Of a stretch of 64,000 bases of DNA, positions 25,503 to 34,700 are shown piece after piece. The notes under the pieces were generated by a model. The model searched no databases and was not told where the DNA came from. It saw nothing but the letters and a program-made list of their open reading frames with translations. The first letter of the stretch is position 1. Every line of letters begins with the position of its first letter. The position numbers were made by a program, and so were the translations under genes. The stretch is from Actinomycetospora soli (GTDB taxonomy: Bacteria; Actinomycetota; Actinomycetes; Mycobacteriales; Pseudonocardiaceae), in contig NZ_JAJNDA010000003.1 in assembly GCF_021026295.1 (NCBI RefSeq), positions 124,001 to 188,000 of the forward strand. Reading direction: 5' to 3'.

Positions 25503-28500
25503 GCCCCCATCTCGACGAGCACGGCTGTGATCTTGTCAGCCTCGGGCTCGACGACGCGCCAGCCTTCCGCCTGAAGGTCTGATCGATCTTCGTCGGGCAT
25601 GCCAGGTAGCTGGACCGCGAGCAGACGGTCTGGCCAACCCATGTCAACGGGGATGCCCGCCGGGCCTTCATCACCGATAGCAGGAACGGGGAGGCCTCCG
25701 TGACGGGCGAGCGTCACGATCAGGTCGCGTTCGATTCCTGGCGCCGCCTTCTCGTACGCCGGACGCCACTCGAGCGGGAGGTCCGGCAACGCTTCGTCCG
25801 CGGTCGACGCAACAGCCAGGGACGGAGACGCTGCGCCGACACGGCTCGTCGTGGTGATGACCGTCGGCCAGTCCCGCAGCGCGAGTGCGTTCGACAACCG
25901 CAGCCACTCCCGCCAGCCCTCGGCGTGCGAGGCGTCGAGCGCCGCATCGCGGTCGTCGAGTACGAGGGCGCAGGAGAACGTCGAGCCGACCGGCTCGATC
26001 ACCACCGTGCACGAGCCGAAGCGGCGGACGAAGACGGTCCGTTCTCCCGTCGGCGGATCGGGGAGGCTCGCGGCTGCCAAGGGCGCCGCAGTCGCGAGAG
26101 ACACCGCCTCTGCGCCGACGGGCATGAACATGGGGACCGCGCGGGCGACGGTCGCGGTGTCTGAGGGAGCAGGCGCCGAGACCCACGCGATGAGCCAGTC
26201 GATCGGGCCCTTGCGGAGCATGTCGTACGCGGCGGGCGACGCCATGAAGGGGCCCTGCCCGATCAACTGGCCGACAGTCGCCTCGCTGAACCACGACGGC
26301 GACTGGACGGTGTCCTGCTCGGCGGCGAGCACATCAGCAGCCGTCACGGCGAGCACGACGCGGCCGGTGTCGCGGAGGACCTCGCGCTTCGCAGCGTCGT
26401 CAGCGAGACGATTGTGGCCCACGGTGGCGTGGAACTGTCGGCCGTCGGTGAAGATCGCCACGGCGGGGACCGTGGTGTCGCTGGTCTGGAGCACGAAGTC
26501 GGGCTTGGAGTTCTCCAGATTCACCTGCGGCGTCAGGGTCCACTGGCGTCGCCCACCGGGCAGCGTGAACCGGACGGTGTTGCCGAGGGCTCCGGGCACC
26601 TCAGTGACGGTCGCTCCGAGCTTTCGCAGCCGGTCGACGAACAGCGTGCGGAAGCGGCTCTCCAGATGGGACTCCGGGTCCTCGGGAGGCGGGTCCTGGA
26701 CGATGTCCCAATCGCTGGAGCCGAGCAGCAACGCCAGATGCCGCTCAGCTGAAGCTTGGGACACTCGAGAGACCTGACCGGGCGCCACGAACGGCAGGAG
26801 GCAGCGGTGGCAGGCCTGCCGCTCCTCGTGGCGGCACTCGCAGTCCCGAACCTTCTCCCACGCCGTCGTCAGGAGCGCCCGCAAGATTTCCGGGTCCGCG
26901 AGCCCGGCGAGATATCCGGTGCCGCCGGGGACCGCGTCGTGCATCAGGATCGCGTCGTGGTTGCCCGACCCGTCGGTCAGCGTCGGGTCGACGACCTGCT
27001 CGATACGGATGTGATCGGGGTGGCCCCCGAGCTGTTCGCGCAGCCCTAGCAGCACGGCGGCCGCGAGGCTGGGGGCGGCGAAGTCGTCGCCGATGGTCAC
27101 GGCGGTCGGAAGGCGAAGCAGCAGGCCTTGAGTGCGAAGCGTCCGAGACAGTGCAACGGTTCGAGTGTGTTCGGCGGTCGCCGTCCGGTGCTGGCACCAG
27201 GGCCTGTGTTCGTGCGGCTTGTTCGCCCCGGTATCGGAGTCGAGCTTCCCGCAGCCCTCACACACTCGAAAAAGCGCGCCGTTATGGTCGCCGCCCGCAA
27301 TCAGCCGGCTCGACCCGTGACCGGGGACCCCGATGTTCAACCACCGGATGTCGAGCGCCCGTACGTAGGTGCACCCCAGCCCGACGCCGTCGACGAACCA
27401 GCGCTTCTCGATCTGCGCCGGGTCGACGTCCGCTGCCGTGACGATCCGGAAGACGGTGTTGTTCCGGTCGTCGCGACGGTCGGAGATCATCACCTCGTCG
27501 CGGCGGACCTCGGACGTGACGTGGGTCAGCTCCACCACGTCGAGGCGCTGGCCGGTGTCGGCGATGCCGCTGCTTCCGCACCGCGGGCACGACGACGGCG
27601 CATCTTCGACGCCCTCGATCTCGATGTCGGTTGCGTGCCCGCACGCCGGGCAGTACACCCACGGTCGGATCGCCACCTGGTCGACGCCGAGGTCGACGGC
27701 GTCGATCGTGATCTCGTACCCACGGGCGTAGAACTTCGCGCCGGGTGCAAACTCACGGATCGCTTGTGCTGACGGGCGGGAGAGCTGGGCGTGCTCGGTG
27801 TGGAACTTGTTGGTGTCCGGGTGGGTGTAGCTCAGTCCGACGTCGAGCGTGACGCTGTCGTCGAGCAGGGTGTAGTTCGGTAGCAGCCCGTGCTCCTCGA
27901 GCACGCCGACCCAGTACTCGCCTCGCAGGTGTCCGAGCTGGCCCTTCGTCAGCTTCACAGCGGTCTGCGCGGACCTCAGCGCCAGCTCGTCGTCCGCCGT
28001 CGATGCCGCTGACGCCGCCTTCGTCTCCAGCTCGGGAAGGAGCTTCTCGACGGCGGCCTGACGATGCCTCAGTTCCTCAACCGTCCGCTGCCACCGGCGG
28101 CTGGCCCGATGCACGTATGCCGCGAACTCACTGGTCCCTGGGCCATTCGGGATCGCGAGCCAAGCCCGGAGGCCGTCGACGATGGCCTCGGGCAACGAGT
28201 CAAACGCGGCCACGAAGCGGTCGACCTGGGCGCCGCCCTCAGCGTGCGCAATGAGGTCCCCGAGGAACGTGCCCGCTTCACTCGATCCAATTGCACCCGG
28301 GGCAGTGCGCGGGTGACGGCGTGAAGCGTCGCGCGCGAACTCATCGACCAGGTGTGCGAGGTACTGACGGCGGAGGATCTCCTCGGCCTGCAGGTACGTC
28401 GCGGGAGGGCGGACCTCGCCGTTGATGACCGAGAGCGGGTCGCCAAGCCGTGGGAGCTGGTCGCCACGGCCTGTCAGGTAGGCCAGGTCGAGCGCGTTTC

Positions 28501-31500
28501 CGGTGAGTCGACCTGCTCGTCCGACGCGCTGCAGGTACGCCGCCACGGTTCGAGGCAGCGAGGACAGCATCACCGTCGAAAGGTCACCGATGTCGATGCC
28601 CATCTCGAGAGTGGGGGTGGCGACGAGCACGTTCGGAGCCTGCGGGCTCTGCTCGGAGCCCTTGAAGCCGTCCTCGTACTGTCGGCGGGTCTCGTCGTCG
28701 AGCAGGCTGGTGTGCTCACGTGCGACGACGCGCCGCATGTCCGGGGACTCGTACAGTCGGCGGTAGAAGTTGCCGCTCACCGTCGAGAGAGCCAGCCGAC
28801 CGCGGCATCGGACCATGACGCACGGCGCGCCGGTGAGCTGGGCGGCCGTTGCCGGGCCGCCGGGGACGTGGCCGCGACAGGTGTCGCAGACCAGGACGGT
28901 GGCGTCCTCGCCGTCGGGCACCGCAGAGACGACCACACCCGCCGTCGGGATGGCATAGACAGCGGCCTGGCTGCGGCTGGTGGTGACCGTCAGGACACCG
29001 TCGCGGGCCAGACGCTCGAGGAGCAGCCGCGCCCAGCGGCCACCGTCGTGCGGGCTAACTCCGAGGACGCGTGCGGTCCACTGCGCGTACCAGGATTTCG
29101 CGGAGGTGACCGGCTCGAGCCCCTCGGCCTCCCCCCCACCGATACGGGGGTAACCCGGCGACGGTCGGCCCTTCGGAAACGCGGGCATGCCATCGGCTCG
29201 TGCCTGCCCGCGGCCACCGGACACGGACCAGCGGTTGCCATCCTCGTACCTATAACGCTCGAACCACGGATGCTCAATCGCGCCCTGCGCACGCATCCGG
29301 TCGAGTACGCCACGGACCCAGGCGACTAGGGCCTCGTCAGGAAGCTCGCCGTCGAAGCTGCCCTGCTGCGGTGCGGACGCCAACGCCGCGCGGGCCATGG
29401 CCGCGATCTTCGGCGGCAGCCCGGCCTCGACCTCGACGGTGACGGCGCCGGTCAGCTCCAGCGTGCGGCCGGTGCGGGCGTTCAGGCCGAACTCGAGCAG
29501 GGCGTCGAGCGCAAGACGCTTGCTCACGCGGCCGCGGACGCTCGCCGGGACCGCGCGCCGGGTCGGGGAAGTCCAGAACGGGGTGAACGACTCGCGGTCT
29601 GCGCAGTCTGGAGCGAGGAGCCGGTACCGGCGCACCTGATCGTCGCCGGCGCGGCGGATCACCTCGGTGACCAGCTCGTCGAGCGGGAGGGGTTCGTCTT
29701 CGACGGCGGCGCGCAGCACCCCGCGGAGGGTCAGGGTGTGGGAGCGGGCCTGGACGAAGCCGGCGCGGTGGGCGGCGTCCTGGACGGAGTCAGTGAAGAC
29801 AAGTGCCTTCTTCTCCCCCGCAGCGAGCTGGTGGGAGCCAAACAGCGTGGAGAGCGAGACCGAGAGCAGCGTCGCGATCGCGCTACCGAGGAAGCGGATG
29901 CCGTCCTCCTGCCCGCACGCGGGGCAGGTGTCGTGGCGGGCGGCGTCGTCGGCGTCGCGGCCGGTGCTGGTGAGAACGGGGAGGATCCAGCCGTCGCGCA
30001 GATCGGGATCGTCCTCGCGGGGCGGGGTGGCGAGCAGCTCGCGGTGCCGGACGGCAAACCAGACGAGACCCTCGGGCGGCGTCTCCCCGGCGTACACCGC
30101 CTCCGCGGCTGCGGGTGCGTGTAACAGCGGCCGGAAGCGCCCCTCGCGGCCGGCGTGGTCGCGTCGGATGCTGTCGTCGCTGGTGGCGAGGCCGTCGCCG
30201 ACCGGCGCGAGCGCGACGCCCCACCCAGATCGCCCACAGGCTCGGCAGAAGATCGCGGGGAACGGCGGGTGCAAGTCGCCGGCGCCCTGGTCACTCGTGG
30301 TCGCAGCGGGCGGGCCGTCGTCGCCCCAGCGGAAGCTCGCGGTGGGGTCGGCAGCGCGATCAATGCGAGTCAGCTCGCGCACCCAGAGGTGCGTCTCGAT
30401 CGACAGGTGGGTTCGCCCCGCGTGCGCCCGGACGTGGCCGAGCGCGGCGATCACGCGGGACAGGAATCGCGTCCATCGGGCGTCGGTCCCGGTGACGGCC
30501 AGCTCGGGGGTGGCGGTGGGGCCGAGGATGCGCGCGGGGAGGTCCTCGAGTGCGACGGCGTCGGCGGCTTCGCGGGCCAGCGCCGCTGTGAGCGGGTGGG
30601 CCCGGAAGTGGTCAGGTTCCGACCCGCCTTCGTGATAGAGGTGCTTCCCGACCACGGAAGCGAGCTCGGCCCCGTCGGGATCGTCTCCGAGGGCGTCGAG
30701 CTCGTCGTTCGCTGCATCGACGTCGATCTCGGAGATGGGGACCGCTCCGGACTGCTCCGTCGCCCACTCGTCGATCGTGAGCCGAGATTCGGTGACGACA
30801 CCGTCGTCATCGAAGTCCTCACCGAAGACCGTCTTGGCGAAGTCGAGCATGACCTCGGGGTCGCCCTTGTCGCCGAGGGTGGCCGACGTGGCAACGGGGG
30901 TGACGAGGCCGAGGGGACGGGCGCGGTCGGCGTCGGTGATGTCGGCCGCGTGTTTGGGCCAATGGCTCTTCAGCGCGAGCCCGAGGCGGCGCAGGAGCAT
31001 CGCGACGTCGGTGCCCTGGGCGCCGTCGTAGGTGTGAAACTCGTCGAGCACCAGGTAGCGCAAGCTGGTGGCGGACTGTTCCCAGAGCCTCTGGTCCTCG
31101 TGGCGCAGCAGGAGCTGGTCAAGCATCTTGTAATTGGTCAGCAGGATGTCGGGCGGGGAGTCGCGGATGATGCCGCGGTCGGTGATCAGCCCACCGGTGG
31201 TGACCATCGTGCGCTGCGGGCCCTTCTGCCCGGTGTAGAGCGCGGCGGTGATGCCGTGGAGCTCCTCGTGCCCGGTGATCAGCTTCGTGAGGCGCCCGGC
31301 CTGATCGTTGGCCAGCGCATTCATGGGATAGAGAATCAGCGCCTTCGTGCCAGTGACGCCCTCACGGCAAGCGCGGAGCACGTGGTCGAGAATCGGGTGC
31401 AAGAACGCCTCGGTCTTACCAGAGCCGGTGCCGGTGGTGACAAGAGTCGGCTGCGGTCGACGGTTGCGCGACGACAGCCTGGCGAAGGCGGTGGCCTGGT

Positions 31501-31741
31501 GGCCGTACGGAGTCGGGCCCTCGTACCAGTCGAGGGTCTCGCGCCAGCCCTCAGCGGCCGGTCGGAACGGCAGACGAAGCCGAACGTACGGGCCCTTGAA
31601 CATCCCATACTCGCGGTCTGCGAGGAACCGGTCGAGCGCGTCGCGGGCGTCGGGGTCGGTGAGAGCGAACGTAGTCGTTAAGTAGTCGACTAGCCCTTGT
31701 CTGATGTTCGCCGCCTGGACAGTCGGCAGCAGCTCACTCAC
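25499..31741 (-). CDS. DEAD-box / DUF1998 helicase (DrmA+DrmB-like), with Vsr-like C-terminal domain
   Basis: 2080 residues from GTG 31741, overlapping the methyltransferase stop (GTGA). SF2 helicase motifs: TTGTGSGKTEAFLHPI (about 100), LYPMNALANDQ, LVLDEFHTYDGAQG (about 233), VATSATLG, VATPTLEMGIDIG and QRVGRAGR (about 1078). Zinc-binding pairs occur at CRACGRSG, CPACGQEDG, CDTCRGH and CPACGH...CPRCGSSG. The DUF1998 part has DAVPGGTGYL and CECRHEERQACHRCL (about 1633). After it, about residues 1715-1790, SKPDFVLQ, AIFTDGRQFH and DDAAKREVLRDTG resemble the Vsr/DUF559-type REase fold, with the catalytic Lys position unclear. In DISARM, DrmA (helicase) and DrmB (DUF1998) form a complex that loads on DNA; here both functions appear in one chain. 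Expected role: translocating on foreign DNA. Confidence 0.87.
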   Translation of the reverse strand: MSELLPTVQAANIRQGLVDYLTTTFALTDPDARDALDRFLADREYGMFKGPYVRLRLPFRPAAEGWRETLDWYEGPTPYGHQATAFARLSSRNRRPQPTLVTTGTGSGKTEAFLHPILDHVLRACREGVTGTKALILYPMNALANDQAGRLTKLITGHEELHGITAALYTGQKGPQRTMVTTGGLITDRGIIRDSPPDILLTNYKMLDQLLLRHEDQRLWEQSATSLRYLVLDEFHTYDGAQGTDVAMLLRRLGLALKSHWPKHAADITDADRARPLGLVTPVATSATLGDKGDPEVMLDFAKTVFGEDFDDDGVVTESRLTIDEWATEQSGAVPISEIDVDAANDELDALGDDPDGAELASVVGKHLYHEGGSEPDHFRAHPLTAALAREAADAVALEDLPARILGPTATPELAVTGTDARWTRFLSRVIAALGHVRAHAGRTHLSIETHLWVRELTRIDRAADPTASFRWGDDGPPAATTSDQGAGDLHPPFPAIFCRACGRSGWGVALAPVGDGLATSDDSIRRDHAGREGRFRPLLHAPAAAEAVYAGETPPEGLVWFAVRHRELLATPPREDDPDLRDGWILPVLTSTGRDADDAARHDTCPACGQEDGIRFLGSAIATLLSVSLSTLFGSHQLAAGEKKALVFTDSVQDAAHRAGFVQARSHTLTLRGVLRAAVEDEPLPLDELVTEVIRRAGDDQVRRYRLLAPDCADRESFTPFWTSPTRRAVPASVRGRVSKRLALDALLEFGLNARTGRTLELTGAVTVEVEAGLPPKIAAMARAALASAPQQGSFDGELPDEALVAWVRGVLDRMRAQGAIEHPWFERYRYEDGNRWSVSGGRGQARADGMPAFPKGRPSPGYPRIGGGEAEGLEPVTSAKSWYAQWTARVLGVSPHDGGRWARLLLERLARDGVLTVTTSRSQAAVYAIPTAGVVVSAVPDGEDATVLVCDTCRGHVPGGPATAAQLTGAPCVMVRCRGRLALSTVSGNFYRRLYESPDMRRVVAREHTSLLDDETRRQYEDGFKGSEQSPQAPNVLVATPTLEMGIDIGDLSTVMLSSLPRTVAAYLQRVGRAGRLTGNALDLAYLTGRGDQLPRLGDPLSVINGEVRPPATYLQAEEILRRQYLAHLVDEFARDASRRHPRTAPGAIGSSEAGTFLGDLIAHAEGGAQVDRFVAAFDSLPEAIVDGLRAWLAIPNGPGTSEFAAYVHRASRRWQRTVEELRHRQAAVEKLLPELETKAASAASTADDELALRSAQTAVKLTKGQLGHLRGEYWVGVLEEHGLLPNYTLLDDSVTLDVGLSYTHPDTNKFHTEHAQLSRPSAQAIREFAPGAKFYARGYEITIDAVDLGVDQVAIRPWVYCPACGHATDIEIEGVEDAPSSCPRCGSSGIADTGQRLDVVELTHVTSEVRRDEVMISDRRDDRNNTVFRIVTAADVDPAQIEKRWFVDGVGLGCTYVRALDIRWLNIGVPGHGSSRLIAGGDHNGALFRVCEGCGKLDSDTGANKPHEHRPWCQHRTATAEHTRTVALSRTLRTQGLLLRLPTAVTIGDDFAAPSLAAAVLLGLREQLGGHPDHIRIEQVVDPTLTDGSGNHDAILMHDAVPGGTGYLAGLADPEILRALLTTAWEKVRDCECRHEERQACHRCLLPFVAPGQVSRVSQASAERHLALLLGSSDWDIVQDPPPEDPESHLESRFRTLFVDRLRKLGATVTEVPGALGNTVRFTLPGGRRQWTLTPQVNLENSKPDFVLQTSDTTVPAVAIFTDGRQFHATVGHNRLADDAAKREVLRDTGRVVLAVTAADVLAAEQDTVQSPSWFSEATVGQLIGQGPFMASPAAYDMLRKGPIDWLIAWVSAPAPSDTATVARAVPMFMPVGAEAVSLATAAPLAAASLPDPPTGERTVFVRRFGSCTVVIEPVGSTFSCALVLDDRDAALDASHAEGWREWLRLSNALALRDWPTVITTTSRVGAASPSLAVASTADEALPDLPLEWRPAYEKAAPGIERDLIVTLARHGGLPVPAIGDEGPAGIPVDMGWPDRLLAVQLPGMPDEDRSDLQAEGWRVVEPEADKITAVLVEMGA

Positions 31742-34700
31742 GAGCGCTCAGCCAGCCGGTGCTCAAAGTGTTCGTAAGCAACGCGCATATCCTTCTCGCG
31801 GTCGAGATTCACAAAAGGAAGTTCATACACATAAGTGTTGCCGGCCTGGTTAACCGCCGTCCGCTCCTCCTCAGTGATCCGATCTTCTCTTTTCCGCCAG
31901 AGACTGACTACCGAATTCGGCACCAGGCGCCCATTCGCGTCGTATAGGTAGCTCCCCTGGTCGTAGCCGTAGAGGACTGAAAACTGAGTGCGATAGATTG
32001 TAGACAGTTCGTCGGCCGTGACTCCAAGCATCAGGGCCACGAGCGCATCGATCTCAACCAGTGCTTGACGCCGGTCCGAAGCGAGTCGAAGAGGCGAGTC
32101 GAGCGTCCACTCCTTATGTACCGCAGCTAATGGCCGTCGCCCCTCATATTCAACACCACCGGTCCATCGACACTCCCGGAAAGACTCGTCGAACGTGTTC
32201 GCCCACATCGTTGCATACTCCGCTGTCAAACAATTTAGACGGAGGGCCCGAATCCTCAACTCGGGCATAAGTGTCTCGCGTGGCGCAAAGGGAAGTTGGT
32301 CGACGATACTGCGAGGGATGCTAGCCTTTGGCGTTGAACGAACGAATAGGTCCGCTAGCAACGATGACATCCAACCGACGACGTCGATTAGAGCTGATTC
32401 AGGCTGCCGAGGCAGCCCGGCCGAGTAGACACTCTGAGTGATATAGGTTGAACCTGGGGGGATAATTGCGGGCATCAAGGTGCGCTCGTTGCCCGACCTG
32501 GCCGCGCTACGCCACGCGACGCGATAAAAGTCGGCTGACGAGACGGTCTCGCCCGAAACTTCCCATTTCTTATAGCGCTCGCGATATTCTTTTAGCGTTA
32601 CGCTCCTTTCAAAGCAGGTTGGTGGAACGTAGTCTGCCGGCATCAACTCTAAGTCAACGTATGCCCAGTCATTCTGGCTGCGCATCGTGGCATTTGGAAT
32701 CTTTACCAATGGCGTCGAAATCCAAATAGCTGGGCCTTGTAAAACTACCTGATCCCAGGTCGTACGCTTGGCCCACCTCTTAGTGAGCCTCCCGCCCGGT
32801 TTAGTCTCCGCCGTCCCGTCCCACCCGAGCGCATGGCTCAGCGCCAACGATCCAAGTCGGGAAGAACTGTTGATTTTGTCGAGAACCTTAGCCGTGGACC
32901 TATTGACGATGTAGACCATTCGAGCCGACAGGGGGTCTTTACCCTCGAGAAGCTCGGCCCACGTGGATAAGGTGGCCACGGTAACGTCGATTATTCGATT
33001 AGCGTGCGGCCTGATATCCCAGCTGCCCGAATCATCTTTCATCCCCGGCTCTTTCCCCTCGCCGTTGTGAACGAGAGACCTATCTATCGTATCGGGGTGG
33101 TAAAGATGGCTAGCCTGCATGAAGTGCGGCGCACGCGCGGCGCCATAAACATGCACTCCAAAAAATACTTGGTTTCCGGTTTCGAACAATCTGAGCTCGT
33201 TCTTGAACTGCCAATGCCTACGAAGCCTCTGGTAGATAGCACGTCTGTATTCATCTGCATTCTCGTCAGTAAAATGCGACTCTGGATGCACAAACGAGGA
33301 CACGCCATGGTCCGAGCGAAGACTCCACGCCTGTTCGACGAAGCATCTGTACAGATTAGAGCGAAGACCTCGAAGAAACGGGAAACGCACGCCTGACGCG
33401 AGATTCGTGCGGGTTGCCGTCACTCCAACCCACGCAGTCAGGAACGAATCAAGACGCTCTGGATGGCGACCAAAGAATGAATTGATTGACGCGACGTCGT
33501 CGGACTGGTCTTCGTTGAGTACCCACCGCGCGTCGAATTCCGCCACCGCCAGCTTCGGCTTCCAATCCGGTCGGACCCATGGCGGGTTACCTATCTGCAG
33601 ATCGAACCCGCCTCGATCTGCGAAAACCCTAGCGAATTCGAGACTCCAGTGGAAAAAGCCCTGGCGGGAAGCGATCCGTTCACACACAACGAGCCATGGA
33701 TGACGCTCGAGTACACTTGAGATTGACTCTGCCCCTGCAAAACTTAGCTCTAGCTCCTCAGCTGCGCCAAGTTCGTCCCAGCCGTTGGCCGAAGCCAACG
33801 TGAACTGCTCATTTTTACTTGCTCTTCGATAATCGGGATCCCGTCCAAGTAAAGCTTGCAGGCCGGCAATCCACTCATCGAGGGACGGCGGCACAACGGG
33901 CTCACCCTTGACTGTCACCGCGGACTCTGCGAGTGGCCAAAACCACAATGCGCACCAGGCGTCCATCACGCGACGGAGTCGCTGGTACGCGCCGGAGATG
34001 TCCTTGAGCGAGTGTTCTATCCGTTCCCGCGATACAGCGCCACCCACGGGCAATCCGGAGGCGCCCCAAATTGGAATCGAGCGGCGGATTTCCGACTCCG
34101 CGATCGAAAGTCGCCGGTAGGCAATCCGCCAGGTCGCCTCGACTCGGTTACCGAGCTCGACGAGCGCGTCTAGCTGACTCTTAGTCATTCGGCACCTAAT
34201 ATGTGCTCGCCACTGTCTAAGCGCCTCTGCTCTTTCGGGCACAATCGATGCCGTGTCGGCAGCGTCAACCGCCGCCCCCCATCCCTCGGCAGGCACGAGG
34301 AAGTGGTGGATGCCTACACCTAGGCTAGAAGCGACTCGACCAGCCTCAATATCATCTTCGAAGGACGTCAACGGCAGATGGCGAGGCACTGCGGTTCGAT
34401 ACGAGGTATTAGCGACCTGCTGCCGCGAGTACACAGCCCGACGCGCGCCGATTAAAGAGTTTCCGCGCCGCAAGTGCAATCCAAACCACGGTGCTGGGAG
34501 TCCGGCGACCATCGTGTCGAGCCACAGTGAGATCTCGGCCAACTCCACGGCGGTCGCATTGAGGTCGACGCCGTAAACGTTGTGCAGCGCGAGGTAGGCC
34601 TTTACCTCCTGGCGGCGGCGCGGATACTCGTCGGGGTCGATCCGCTTCCCAAGCTCGTCCTGACGCCGGGTGAGGTACTGCTCCGCGAGCTGCCGCACGG

